NCBI RefSeq assembly: GCF_009834125.1
Contig: NZ_CP047146.1
Location: 3,155,501 to 3,219,500, forward strand
Length of the DNA stretch: 64,000 nucleotides
Reading direction: 5' to 3'
DNA from: Streptomyces sp. GS7
Lineage (GTDB): Bacteria; Actinomycetota; Actinomycetes; Streptomycetales; Streptomycetaceae
Positions 1-8,544 of the stretch are shown one piece after another. The notes beneath the pieces were generated by a model. That model was not told where the DNA came from. It did not search any database and worked only from the letters and a program-made list of their open reading frames with translations. Numbering within the stretch: the first letter of the stretch is position 1; each line of letters begins with the position of its first letter. A program made the position numbers and the translations under genes.

Positions 1-578
1 AGCCTGGCGGCCATGGCGGCGACCTGGGTCCAGGTCGGCCGCGCCGGCATGGTCAGCCCGGCCGCCTTGAACAGGTCCTTGCGGTACATCAGGAACGACG
101 ACTCGCCGTAGAACGGCTCGGCGTAGACCTTCCCGTCGGCCGCGGTGAGCGAGGCGCGCACCGGAGGGAGAATGTCGCTCTGGTCGAACTCGCGGTCGTT
201 CTTGGCGAGTTGGTCGAGCGGGGTGAGCCAGCCGTTGCGGGCGTAGATGGGCGTCTCGTAGTTGCTGAGGCTGGCCACGTCGTACTGCCCGGCCTGGCTG
301 GAGAAGTCCTGGCTCATCTTGTCGCGGAGGTCGTCCTCGGGAAGCACGGTGAAGTGGACGCGGATACCGGTCTCCTTGGTGAAGTGCTCGGCGGTGAGCC
401 GCTGGAGGTCGACCATCTGCGGGTTGTTGACCATCAGGACGTTGAGGGTGTCCGGGCCGACGTCGCCGGCTCCGCGGTAGCAGCCGGCGGTGGTCAGGGA
501 CAGGGCGACCGCGAGGGCGGTCAGCCATCTGGCGCGGCGACCGGGGCTGCCGCCCGGTCCGGGGGATCGTGCTCGCAC
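1..578 (-). CDS. Extracellular solute-binding lipoprotein of a sugar ABC transporter (partial)
   Basis: This is the N-terminal part of a substrate-binding lipoprotein of the bacterial extracellular solute-binding family 1, which captures sugars outside the membrane and hands them to an ABC permease. The gene runs off the left edge, so the C-terminus is not seen. The start is a GTG at 578, preceded closely by AGGAG at 581-585; no in-frame ATG lies further upstream. The N-terminus has an Arg-rich stretch, a hydrophobic core (LTALAVALSL) and a lipobox TTAGC at about residues 27-31. The mature part has typical family phrases such as TLNVLMVNNPQM and YAEPFYGESSFLMYRKDLF. It lies downstream of the DeoR gene on the same strand, so the two probably form one sugar-uptake operon. 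The family is clear; the substrate is not. Confidence 0.85.
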   Translation of the reverse strand, partial: MRARSPGPGGSPGRRARWLTALAVALSLTTAGCYRGAGDVGPDTLNVLMVNNPQMVDLQRLTAEHFTKETGIRVHFTVLPEDDLRDKMSQDFSSQAGQYDVASLSNYETPIYARNGWLTPLDQLAKNDREFDQSDILPPVRASLTAADGKVYAEPFYGESSFLMYRKDLFKAAGLTMPARPTWTQVAAMAAR

Positions 579-684
579 GGCTCCTGCCTTTCTGGGGATG
601 TCTGCCCGCGCGGAGGGGGATGCGGGCATGCCGGGATGGCCGCCGGAGGCCGGCGGCGGTGAGCTGTGGGGGTGAGGGGTGGGG

Positions 685-1446
685 TCAGACCCGGAGCACC
701 TGCGGCCCCAGGAGCGAGTAGCGATGGGCCTCCGGGGCGGACAGCCCGGTGTCGGTGACGATCACGTCGAAGTCACCGATGTCGGCGAACCGGCAGAAGC
801 TGCTGGCGCCGAACTTGGTGTGCACCCCGACCAGCACCCGCCGCCGTGCCGAGCGCACCGCCTGCGCCTTCACATCCGCGACCGCCGGATCGGGGGTGGT
901 CAGGCCGTGCTCCCGGGAGATGCCGTTGGTGCCCAGGAACGCCAGGTCGACCACGAACCCGGCGAGCATGTCCCGGCACCAGGGCCCCACCGTCGCCTGC
1001 GTCCCGGCGCGCACCCGGCCGCCGGCCAGCAGCACGGTGGTGGAGTCCGACGCCGCGACCAGCGAGGCGGTGCGCAGCGAGGCGGTCAGCACGGTCAGCG
1101 GGCGGTCGGACGGCAGGAGCATCGCGACCAGCTCGGGCGTGTACCCCTCGTCGACGAACACCGTCTCCGCCTCGCCGACCAGCTGGGCCGCCGCCGCCGC
1201 GATCCGCCGCTTCTCGGCGACGTGCTGCGTCTCGCGCCGCGCCAGCGTGGTCTCGAAACCGGCGCTCTCGACCGGATACGCCGCGCCGTGCGTGCGCCGG
1301 ACCAGCCCGCGGCGCTCCAGCTCGCTCAGATCGCGCCGTACGGTCTCGCGGGCCACCCCGAACTCCGCGGCCGCGTCGGCGACCTCGACCCGTCCGGTCT
1401 GCCGGGCGAGCGCGAGGATGCGGCTCTGGCGTTCCTCGGCCCTCAT
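685..1446 (-). CDS. DeoR-family transcriptional regulator
   Basis: A 253-residue repressor of the DeoR family, whose members bind a phosphorylated sugar intermediate and control sugar uptake and catabolic genes. Residues about 21-46 form the winged helix-turn-helix, including the family phrase ARETVRRDLSELERRG. The rest is the DeoR C-terminal sensor domain, with FVDEGYTPELVAMLL, a TNGIS segment and a late FDVIVTDTGLS. Length is normal for the family. The solute-binding lipoprotein starts about 107 bases downstream on the same strand, so this is likely the local regulator of that transporter. Two near-identical 17-base repeats in the upstream region could be its operators (see 1516-1606). The effector is unknown. 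Confidence 0.92.
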   Translation of the reverse strand: MRAEERQSRILALARQTGRVEVADAAAEFGVARETVRRDLSELERRGLVRRTHGAAYPVESAGFETTLARRETQHVAEKRRIAAAAAQLVGEAETVFVDEGYTPELVAMLLPSDRPLTVLTASLRTASLVAASDSTTVLLAGGRVRAGTQATVGPWCRDMLAGFVVDLAFLGTNGISREHGLTTPDPAVADVKAQAVRSARRRVLVGVHTKFGASSFCRFADIGDFDVIVTDTGLSAPEAHRYSLLGPQVLRV

Positions 1447-1515
1447 GGCTCTCTCCTGCCCTGTGCGCGTTCGCTTGGTGTGCCCGGCCCACCGCGTTCC
1501 GTTCGGTCACGGTGC

Positions 1516-1606
1516 TGCCCGTTTCTGCCCGCATGCAGGTTTATAGCAACCGGACCGGTGCGCGCCGCTGCCCGTAACAGCACCAAACATGCCCGTTTCC
1601 GCCCGC
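1516..1606. promoter_or_regulatory. Paired 17-base direct repeats around a candidate DeoR promoter
   Basis: TGCCCGTTTCTGCCCGC at 1516-1532 recurs with one change, TGCCCGTTTCCGCCCGC, at 1590-1606. A shorter cousin, TGCCCGTAACAGC, lies at 1569-1581. On the minus strand a TATAAA hexamer (1545-1540) sits between the two copies and could be the -10 box of the DeoR gene. The first copy would then overlap the transcription start and the second would lie upstream. DeoR-family repressors commonly bind spaced repeats and loop DNA; that this is such a pair is inference. Confidence 0.5.
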
Positions 1607-1751
1607 CCTCAGACCCTTCCGCACCGGCTTCCGGCCCGGTCCGGTGCCCGTACGGGCCGGTGGCAGGGCCCGGATCGCGCGCCCGGCCCGGTCCGGGTGC
1701 GCCGGGGCCGCGCCGGTGGTGCGGGCCACGGCGGCGCTTAGGCTGGACGGC

Positions 1752-2159
1752 ATGAGCTCGGAGATGCGGTCGTTGGCGGTCACTGCGATCGTCCAGGAGG
1801 AGGAGTGCGCGGTGCTGCGGGTCAGCGGAGAGCTGGACCTCCGCACCGAGCAGGCGTTCCTCGCCGAGGCGCGGTCCATCGTCTCGGCCGGCCACCGCTT
1901 CCTCGTGCTCGACCTGACCGCGCTGCGCTTCTGCGACTCCCGGGGGCTGAGCTGCCTGCTCGCCCTGGAGTGGCTGTGCCGCCGGCTGGAGGGCCGGCTC
2001 TTCCTGGCGTCACTGGGCGTGCGGATGCTGCGGCTGCTCGTCGGCACCCAGTCCCTCGGTGTCTTCTCCTGCTACCCCACGGTCGGCCACGCGCTGGCCG
2101 CCGTCCCCTCCGGCAGCCGCCCGGCCTGGCCGCCCGCGCCGGAGAGCAGCGCGGGCTGA
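1752..2159 (+). CDS. STAS-domain anti-sigma factor antagonist
   Basis: A 135-residue single STAS-domain protein of the SpoIIAA/RsbV type. Such proteins release a sigma factor by binding its anti-sigma kinase, and are switched off by phosphorylation of one serine. Visible features are GELDLRTEQAFLAEA near residues 24-38 and the phosphorylation loop FCDSRGLSCLLAL near residues 60-72, where the Ser after Asp is the expected target. The C-terminal tail is Pro/Ala-rich and disordered. The start is ATG 1752; the ribosome-binding site is weak. No anti-sigma kinase or sigma gene is adjacent, so the partner must be elsewhere. An anti-anti-sigma role is inferred from the fold and the retained DSxG motif. 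Confidence 0.85.
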   Translation: MSSEMRSLAVTAIVQEEECAVLRVSGELDLRTEQAFLAEARSIVSAGHRFLVLDLTALRFCDSRGLSCLLALEWLCRRLEGRLFLASLGVRMLRLLVGTQSLGVFSCYPTVGHALAAVPSGSRPAWPPAPESSAG

Positions 2160-2315
2160 CCGGGGCCCGCCCGACGGGCCGGGGTCGGGGTCGGACCCTG
2201 GGCCGTGTGGGGGACCGGTCACGCCTGTGAGGGAAGCGCCCCGTCCCGCCCGTGCTGACTCCTGAGTGTGACGTTCCGCGGCCCCGGGGCGGCCGGCCCC
2301 CGGGTGCCCGGCTCC

Positions 2316-3215
2316 TCACGGCGCCGCGCCGGTCCGCAACGCGTCGATCAGCGCCGCCACCGACGGCCGGTCGCGGGCGGCGGCCCCGACCGCGACGACG
2401 ATGTGACGCTCGACCACCTCCCGCAGCGGCAGCGGCACGATCCCCTCGGACCGCAGCCGCAGCATCAGCTCGGTCAGCGGCGCGACCCCCAGCCCCGCCC
2501 CCACCATCGCCAGCGACGTCGCGGTGTCCGTCACCTCGTGCGCCACCCGCGGCTCGAATCCGGCCCGCCGGCAGGCGGTGCGGACGGCCCGCCCGTAGTA
2601 GGAGCCGGGCGCGGGCAGGATCCAGTCGCAGTCCGCGGCCCCGGCGAGCGGCAGCGGCGTCCCGAAGGCGCCCGCCCGTCCCTCCGGAACCGCCAGCGAG
2701 AACCGCTCCGAGCGCAGCCGCACCAGCTCCACCGCGCCGTCCCGGTCCAGCGGCGCGTCCGGATAGTCCAGCCCCAGCGCCAGATCCACCCGCCCGGCGC
2801 AGACCTCCGTGTACGCCAGGTCCACGTCCACCTCACGGCTCTCCACCCGCACCCCCGGGTGCCGCGCCGTCAGCCGGCGCAGCGCGGGCGGCAGCAGCAC
2901 GGCCGCCGCCGTGCCGAAGACCCCCAGCCGCAGCCGCCCGGACACCTCGCCGCGGGCCCGCTCCAGGGCCGCCACCGCCTCGGCCTGCGCGCCCAGGATC
3001 CGCTCCGCGTGGACGGCGAGGGTCTGCCCGGCGTCCGTCAGCTCCACCCGGCGCCCCGCCCGCCGGACCAGCTCCGTACCGGTGGCCCGCTCCAGCGCGG
3101 CGATGTGCTGGGAGACCGCGCCCGGCGTGTAGCCCAGGGCCGCGGCCGCCGCGGTCATCGTGCGGCTCCGGGTCAGCTCCCGTAGCGTCCTGAGCTGAAC
3201 CCCCGGCAACTCCAT
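2316..3215 (-). CDS. LysR-family transcriptional regulator
   Basis: A 299-residue LysR-type regulator. The N-terminal winged helix-turn-helix covers roughly residues 6-62 (TMTAAAAALGYTPGAVSQHI is the recognition region), followed by a linker helix and a periplasmic-binding-like effector domain starting near residue 90 (GRLRLGVFGTAAAVLLP). It is transcribed divergently from the FAD oxidase-HglS-aldehyde dehydrogenase operon, with a 210-base shared promoter region. This is the classic arrangement for a LysR regulator that activates its neighbouring catabolic operon. By context the effector could be a lysine-pathway intermediate such as pipecolate or 2-aminoadipate; that is inference. Confidence 0.9.
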   Translation of the reverse strand: MELPGVQLRTLRELTRSRTMTAAAAALGYTPGAVSQHIAALERATGTELVRRAGRRVELTDAGQTLAVHAERILGAQAEAVAALERARGEVSGRLRLGVFGTAAAVLLPPALRRLTARHPGVRVESREVDVDLAYTEVCAGRVDLALGLDYPDAPLDRDGAVELVRLRSERFSLAVPEGRAGAFGTPLPLAGAADCDWILPAPGSYYGRAVRTACRRAGFEPRVAHEVTDTATSLAMVGAGLGVAPLTELMLRLRSEGIVPLPLREVVERHIVVAVGAAARDRPSVAALIDALRTGAAP

Positions 3216-3425
3216 GGCGGCACCCTACCGATCAGCACCCCGCGCCCCCGCGAAACCTCAAAAAGCCCAGACCTCCTCACAGATCACGTCCAGCAACTCT
3301 GCATGGACGGGCGACGGCCTTCCCGCCACCATCGGAGCGACCGGCCTCCGTTGACGCACCGGTGGGCCGGGACGCCCACCCGACCGCGCGGTACGCGACG
3401 ACGGGAAGACAGGAAGGTGCTCCGC

Positions 3426-4631
3426 ATGGCTCCGAGTACGGCTTCTGCTCCCTCGGCCTCCGGCTCCCCGCCCGAGCCCCTCCCGCAGGCGGCCGACGTC
3501 GTGATCGTCGGCGGCGGGGTGATCGGCGCCAGCATCGCCTTCCACCTGGCCGAGGCGGGCGCCGGCCGGGTGCTGCTCCTGGAGCGCGAACTGCCCGCGT
3601 CCGGTTCGTCCGGCAAGCCGATCGGCGGGGTACGCGCCCAGTTCTCCGACCCGCTCAACATCCGCCTCGGCCTGCGCAGCCTGGACGCCTGGCGGGACTT
3701 CACCCGGCGGCCCGGCGCCGACATCGGCCTGGAGACCGTCGGCTACCTCTTCCTCCTCGGCAGCGAGCGCGAACTCGCCACGTTCACCGAGGGAGTCGAG
3801 GTCCAGAACGCCCACGGCGTGCCGAGCCGGATCATCACCCCGCGCGAGGCCCACGAGCTGTGCCCCTACCTCGACCCGTCCGGTCTCGTCGCCGCCGCCT
3901 TCTCGCCCACCGACGGCTACGCCCTGCCCCGGGCCGCGGTCACCGGCTATCTGGACGCCGCCCGCCGCCTCGGCGCCACCGTCCGCACCCGCTGCCCGGT
4001 CACCGCCATCGACACCGTCGACGGCGCCGTCCGGGCCGTCCGCACCCCGCACGGCACCGTCCGCACGTCCGCGGTGATCTGCTGCGCCGGCGCCTGGTCC
4101 GGGGCCGTCGGCGCGATGGCGGGCGTCGACCTCCCCGTCACGCCGCTGCGCCGCCAGATCGCCTTCACCGGGCCGCTGCGCCCGGCGCCGCCCCGGATCC
4201 CTTTCACCCTCGACTTCGACTCCACCTTCTACTTCCACAACGACGGCGCCGCCGGGCTGCTCATGGGCCTCTCCGACCCCGCCCAACAGCCCGGCTTCGA
4301 GCGGGAGTTCAGCCGTGAGTGGCTGACGCCGTGCCGAGCCGCCGCGGCCCGCCGGGCGCCGGAACTCGCCGGACTGCCGGTCACCGGCGGCTGGGCCGGC
4401 CTCTACGAACTGACCCCCGACCGCAACGCGCTGATCGGCGAGGCCGGCCACCTCGACCGGTTCCTCTACGCCACCGGCTTCTCCGGCCACGGCTTCCTCC
4501 AGGCCCCCGCGGTCGGCGAGATCGTCCGCGACCTCTATCTGCACCGCGAACCCTTCCTCGACGTCGGCCCGCTCGCCGCCACCCGCTTCGGCGCCGGGCA
4601 CACCGCCCGCCCCGAGGCCCACATCATCTGA
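3426..4631 (+). CDS. FAD-dependent amine/amino-acid oxidoreductase (DAO family), probably pipecolate oxidase-like
   Basis: A 401-residue flavoprotein of the DAO/sarcosine-oxidase family, which oxidises secondary amines or amino acids to imines. The start is ATG 3426, preceded by AGGAAGG; earlier in-frame codons give an improbable Arg-rich extension. The dinucleotide-binding motif VVIVGGGVIGASIAF is at residues 25-39, and the C-terminal FAD segment has YATGFSGHGFLQAPAVGEIV. It is first in an operon with HglS (24-base gap) and an antiquitin-type aldehyde dehydrogenase. In lysine catabolism, L-pipecolate is oxidised by such a flavoprotein to piperideine-6-carboxylate, which opens to the semialdehyde used by the third gene. 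The pipecolate assignment is inferred from context; glycine, sarcosine or D-amino-acid oxidation cannot be excluded. Confidence 0.82.
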   Translation: MAPSTASAPSASGSPPEPLPQAADVVIVGGGVIGASIAFHLAEAGAGRVLLLERELPASGSSGKPIGGVRAQFSDPLNIRLGLRSLDAWRDFTRRPGADIGLETVGYLFLLGSERELATFTEGVEVQNAHGVPSRIITPREAHELCPYLDPSGLVAAAFSPTDGYALPRAAVTGYLDAARRLGATVRTRCPVTAIDTVDGAVRAVRTPHGTVRTSAVICCAGAWSGAVGAMAGVDLPVTPLRRQIAFTGPLRPAPPRIPFTLDFDSTFYFHNDGAAGLLMGLSDPAQQPGFEREFSREWLTPCRAAAARRAPELAGLPVTGGWAGLYELTPDRNALIGEAGHLDRFLYATGFSGHGFLQAPAVGEIVRDLYLHREPFLDVGPLAATRFGAGHTARPEAHII

Positions 4632-4655
4632 ACCGCCCGCACCCGGGAGTCCCGT

Positions 4656-6074
4656 ATGGCCATGGTCCCCACCTGGCGGCTGCGCGCCGCGTTCGCCCGC
4701 CGGCTGTCCGACATGTACGGCACCGAAGTCCCGGCCTACACCACCCTGCTGGAGGTCGCCGGGCAGATCAACGACGAGGTCGCGGGCCGGGACCCGGACG
4801 CCGGCCGGCTCGGCAGCATCAGCCGGGTCACCGCCGAGCGGCACGGCGCCATCCGCGTCGGCACCCCCGGCGAACTCCGCGAGGCCGCTCAGATCTTCGC
4901 CGCACTGGGCATGCGCCCGGTCGGCTTCTACGACCTGCGGGACGGCGACATCGGCGCCGTCCCCGTCGTCTCCACCGCCTTCCGCCCCACCGCCACCGAC
5001 GAACTGGACCGCAACCCCTTCCGCGTCTTCACCTCCCTCCTCACCACCTCCGACCGCCGCTTCTTCGACGCCGACCTGGAGTCCCGGCTCACCGCCTTCC
5101 TCGCCCGCCGCCGCCTCTTCCCGCCCGAACTCCTCGAACTGGCCGAGCAGGCGGAGAAGGCGGAAGGACTCGACGAGCCCGCCGCCGAACGCTTCCTCAC
5201 CCTCGCCGTCGCCGCGTTCCGGCTCTCCACCCAACCCGTGGACCGCGCCTGGTACGCCGAACTGGAGCGGATCTCCGCCGTCGCCGCCGACATCGGCGGC
5301 GTCGCGGCCACCCACGTCAACCACCTCACCCCCCGCGTCCTGGACATCGACGCCCTCTACCGGCGCATGGGGGAGCGCGGCATCACCATGATCGACCGGA
5401 TCCAGGGACCCCCGCGCTGGGACGGCCCCGATGTCCTGCTGCGCCAGACCTCCTTCCGCGCGCTGGCCGAACCCCGCGCCTTCCGCGAGCCCGACGGCCG
5501 GGTCACCAGCGGCGCGCTGCGGGTCCGCTTCGGCGAGGTCGAGGCCCGCGGCATCGCCCTGACCCGCACCGGCCGGGCCCGTTACGACGCCCTCATGGCG
5601 GAGACCGACCGCCGGACGGCCGACCGTCCCGGCGCCGACCGCGCGCAGACCGCCCGGGACCTGTGGCAGCGCGGCTTCCCGCCGACCGAGCACCAACTGG
5701 CCGTGGAACAGCTGGCGTTCTTCACCTACCACCCGGTCGCCGACCGCCCGCGCGACGGCCACCACCCGCCCGCCGACCTCGCCGGGCTGCTCACCGGCGG
5801 CTGGCTCACCGCCCGCCCCATCGTCTACGAGGACTTCCTGCCCCGCTCCGCCGCCGGCATCTTCCACTCCAACCTCACCGGCGACGGCACCCGCGACGCC
5901 GCGCGCGCCGGCACCCCCTACGACGCCCACCGGCTCTCCGCCGCGATCGACCGCCCGGTGCTCGACCCGTTCGCCCTCTACGCGGCCCAGCAGGACCGCT
6001 CCCTGCGCCAGGCCCTCGACACCCTGGGCGCCGATGCCGCCCTCCGCGCCCTCGACGACCCAGCCGACATCTAA
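4656..6074 (+). CDS. hglS: 2-oxoadipate dioxygenase/decarboxylase (HglS, DUF1338 family)
   Basis: A 472-residue DUF1338 protein. The characterised member HglS is an Fe(II) enzyme with a vicinal-oxygen-chelate-like core that converts 2-oxoadipate to D-2-hydroxyglutarate with O2, in the last steps of lysine catabolism. Features match well: the N-terminal segment VPAYTTLLEVAGQIN, a probable metal His at H63 with substrate-arginine candidate R67 (ERHGAIRVG), a second His cluster THVNH at 219-223, and the Glu-bearing FGEVEARGIALT near 292-303. Length fits the family. A GGGAG ribosome-binding site precedes ATG 4656. It is the middle gene of the operon and fixes the pathway as lysine/aminoadipate catabolism. 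An aminoadipate aminotransferase would still be needed and is not in the window. Confidence 0.9.
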   Translation: MAMVPTWRLRAAFARRLSDMYGTEVPAYTTLLEVAGQINDEVAGRDPDAGRLGSISRVTAERHGAIRVGTPGELREAAQIFAALGMRPVGFYDLRDGDIGAVPVVSTAFRPTATDELDRNPFRVFTSLLTTSDRRFFDADLESRLTAFLARRRLFPPELLELAEQAEKAEGLDEPAAERFLTLAVAAFRLSTQPVDRAWYAELERISAVAADIGGVAATHVNHLTPRVLDIDALYRRMGERGITMIDRIQGPPRWDGPDVLLRQTSFRALAEPRAFREPDGRVTSGALRVRFGEVEARGIALTRTGRARYDALMAETDRRTADRPGADRAQTARDLWQRGFPPTEHQLAVEQLAFFTYHPVADRPRDGHHPPADLAGLLTGGWLTARPIVYEDFLPRSAAGIFHSNLTGDGTRDAARAGTPYDAHRLSAAIDRPVLDPFALYAAQQDRSLRQALDTLGADAALRALDDPADI

Positions 6075-6116
6075 CTGACTACCTATCAAGTCCCATATCC
6101 AGCAAGGAGTTGCCTG

Positions 6117-7691
6117 ATGAGCCCGGCCACCGCCGACCCCTCCGCACCGCGCCTGCCCGACACCGCCGCGCTGCGCGCCCGCGCCTCGTCCGCGCTGCGC
6201 CGCTGCGGCGCAGCCGACCTCGACACCTACGCCGCCGAAGCCGCCACCGGCGACACCCTCGCCGCCCGCACCCCGCTCACCGGCGCCACCCTCGCCCAGC
6301 TCCCGGCCACCACCCCCGACCAGGCCGAGGCGGCGCTCGCCGAGGCCCACCGCACCTTCCTCACCTGGCGCACCGTCCCCGCCCCCGTGCGCGGCGCCCT
6401 CGTCAAGCGGCTCGGCGAACTGCTCACCGCCCACCAGGAGGACCTCGCCGACCTGGTCACCATCGAAGCCGGGAAGATCCGCTCCGAAGCGCTCGGCGAG
6501 GTACGCGAGATGATCGACATCTGCGACTTCGCGGTGGGTCTCTCCCGGCAGCTCTACGGCCGGACCATCGCCGGCGAACGCCCCGGCCACCGGCTCTCCG
6601 AGACCTGGCACCCGCTCGGCGTCGCCGGGGTGATCTCCGCCTTCAATTTCCCGGTCGCCGTGTGGTCCTGGAACACCGCCCTCGCCCTGGTCTGCGGCGA
6701 CCCGGTGGTCTGGAAGCCCTCCGAGCTGACCCCACTGACCGCACTCGCGTGCTCCGCGCTGCTGGCCCGGGCCGCGGCCGACACCGGCGCACCGGCCGGT
6801 GTCCACCACCTGCTGCTCGGCGGCCGGGAGTGGGGCGAACTGCTGGCCGACGACCCCCGGGTGGCGCTGGTCAGCGCGACCGGCTCGGTGCGGATGGGCC
6901 GGCAGGTCGCCCCGCGGGTGGCCGCGCGCTTCGGCCGGTGCCTGCTGGAGCTCGGCGGCAACAACGCCGCCGTCGTCACCCCCTCCGCCGACCTCGACCT
7001 CGCCGTACGCGGCATCGTGTTCGCCGCCGCCGGGACCGCCGGGCAGCGCTGTACGACGCTGCGCCGGCTGATCGTCCACGAGGAGGTCGCCGAACCGTTG
7101 ATCGAGCGGATCGTGCGCGCCTACGGCCAACTCCCGCTCGGTGACCCGTTCGACGCGGCGACCCTCGTCGGCCCGCTCGTCAACCCCGCCGCCGGGACGG
7201 CGATGGCCGAGGCGCTCGCCGCCGCCCAGCGCGACGGCGGCAAACTCCTCGCCGGCGGCGACCGCTGCCTGACCGCCGAGGCCCCGGACGCCGCCTACGT
7301 CCGCCCCGCCCTCGTCCGGATGCCCGACCAGACCGAGATCGTTCGCACCGAGACCTTCGCGCCGATCCTCTACGTCCTGACCTACCGCACGCTCGACGAG
7401 GCCATCGCCCTGCACAACGGCGTCCCGCAGGGCCTGTCCTCCAGCATCTTCACCCGCGACCAGCGGGAGGCCGAACGCTTCCTGGCCGCCGACGGCTCCG
7501 ACTGCGGCATCGCCAACGTCAACATCGGCACCTCGGGCGCGGAGATCGGCGGTGCGTTCGGCGGCGAGAAGGAGACCGGCGGCGGCCGGGAGTCCGGCTC
7601 CGACGCCTGGCGCGCCTACATGCGCCGGGCCACCAACACCGTCAACTACTCGGCGGACCTGCCACTGGCCCAGGGCGTCAACTTCCTTTAG
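6117..7691 (+). CDS. Aldehyde dehydrogenase, ALDH7/antiquitin type (2-aminoadipate semialdehyde dehydrogenase)
   Basis: A 524-residue NAD(P)-dependent aldehyde dehydrogenase. Active-site residues are visible: N177 in SAFNFPV, K200 for cofactor, general base E278 in LLELGG and nucleophile C312 in GQRCTTLRR. The C-terminal block GIANVNIGTSGAEIGGAFGG followed by EKETGGGRESGSDAWRAYMR is the hallmark of the ALDH7 (antiquitin) family, whose members oxidise 2-aminoadipate-6-semialdehyde (piperideine-6-carboxylate) to 2-aminoadipate. The start ATG has AAGGAG six bases upstream. It is the third gene of the FAD oxidase-HglS operon, with a 42-base gap. Together they give pipecolate or lysine-derived semialdehyde to aminoadipate, then (after transamination elsewhere) 2-oxoadipate to 2-hydroxyglutarate. 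Confidence 0.93.
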   Translation: MSPATADPSAPRLPDTAALRARASSALRRCGAADLDTYAAEAATGDTLAARTPLTGATLAQLPATTPDQAEAALAEAHRTFLTWRTVPAPVRGALVKRLGELLTAHQEDLADLVTIEAGKIRSEALGEVREMIDICDFAVGLSRQLYGRTIAGERPGHRLSETWHPLGVAGVISAFNFPVAVWSWNTALALVCGDPVVWKPSELTPLTALACSALLARAAADTGAPAGVHHLLLGGREWGELLADDPRVALVSATGSVRMGRQVAPRVAARFGRCLLELGGNNAAVVTPSADLDLAVRGIVFAAAGTAGQRCTTLRRLIVHEEVAEPLIERIVRAYGQLPLGDPFDAATLVGPLVNPAAGTAMAEALAAAQRDGGKLLAGGDRCLTAEAPDAAYVRPALVRMPDQTEIVRTETFAPILYVLTYRTLDEAIALHNGVPQGLSSSIFTRDQREAERFLAADGSDCGIANVNIGTSGAEIGGAFGGEKETGGGRESGSDAWRAYMRRATNTVNYSADLPLAQGVNFL

Positions 7692-7746
7692 CCGGACGGC
7701 GACCGGCCGGACGGCGCGACGTCACCACCCTGTCCGGACACCACAC

Positions 7747-8529
7747 CTAGCGCAGGGCGCGCCCCAGGTCGCGGACCAGGGTCGGTGAGGGACGCGGGAT
7801 CTCCCCGAAGTCCTCGTCGTCGCCCTCCACCACCAGCTGGCTGATCACGCTCTCCAGTGCGTCCGGCAGGGTGGGCGCCAGCCCGCTGTGCCACTGCACG
7901 AGGAGGTTGTGCCGGGCGTCGTCCGGGAGCAGCTGCTTCTCGTCGAACGCGGCCACCGCCCGGCGCTCCTCGTCGGGCGCGTGCGCCGCCTGCTCGCGCC
8001 AGTAGGCGGCGTCGCGGAACTCGCCGTCGCGGCGGTGGGCGAGATACAGGCAGTAGGCGGCGGTGCGGCTGCCGGCGCCGGCGCCGAAGTGCCACCAGAA
8101 GTGCGCCGCGTCGGTGCGCCCCGTGATGTGCAGCAGACAGGCGAAGACCAGCGCGCCCTCGGGGTCGATGTGGTGGTCGTTCACCAGCCGCTCCAGACTG
8201 GCCGCGGCCGCTGCGGCGTTGACGACCAGCGCACAGGCCAGCTGGAGCTCGTGCGTGGCCTCGTCCCGGGCGCTCGGGTAGCCGCTGGGCGCCCCGAGAT
8301 CCGGCCGGACGATCGGCGGCACCGCCGCGGGCGCCGCGCCCGCCCGCCGGTCCCGCACCCCCGCGCAGGTGCTCCGGCGGCCGAGGCCGTCGAGTGTGCC
8401 CGCCTCGTCGAGATCGCTGAAGCCGGCCAGCCCGTCGATGCCGGCCACCGCGGCGGCGGCGCTGAGCAGTGTCTCGACGGTCTCCCGGCGTTCGAGCGGA
8501 TCGCTGTACCGCATGGTCCGTTCCCCCAT
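7747..8529 (-). CDS. Hypothetical helical protein encoded with an ECF-like sigma factor
   Basis: A 260-residue protein not assigned to a named family. It is predicted to be mainly alpha-helical, with an Ala-rich first half and repeat-like helices (CLLHITGRTDAAHFWWHF, then AAYCLYLAHRRDGEFRDAA) that read like a TPR-type solenoid; no signal peptide or membrane helix is evident. It lies 15 bases downstream of the sigma factor on the same strand, so the two are probably co-transcribed. Two starts compete: ATG 8529 (GGGGAA upstream) and ATG 8514 (GGGGGA upstream), five codons apart. No zinc-binding anti-sigma motif (HxxxCxxC) is seen, so it is not a typical ZAS anti-sigma factor, but a role in modulating the sigma factor is plausible from position. 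Confidence 0.75.
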   Translation of the reverse strand: MGERTMRYSDPLERRETVETLLSAAAAVAGIDGLAGFSDLDEAGTLDGLGRRSTCAGVRDRRAGAAPAAVPPIVRPDLGAPSGYPSARDEATHELQLACALVVNAAAAAASLERLVNDHHIDPEGALVFACLLHITGRTDAAHFWWHFGAGAGSRTAAYCLYLAHRRDGEFRDAAYWREQAAHAPDEERRAVAAFDEKQLLPDDARHNLLVQWHSGLAPTLPDALESVISQLVVEGDDEDFGEIPRPSPTLVRDLGRALR

Positions 8530-8544
8530 TTCCGTTTCCCCGAT

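Noticed and set aside
4319..7144. A 941-codon plus-strand frame.
   Set aside because: Arg/Pro-rich out-of-frame shadow of HglS and the aldehyde dehydrogenase.
3258..7415. A 1385-codon open frame on the minus strand opposite the lysine-catabolic operon.
   Set aside because: Gly/Glu/Val-rich shadow produced by codon bias; it has no domain and overlaps three clear genes on the other strand.
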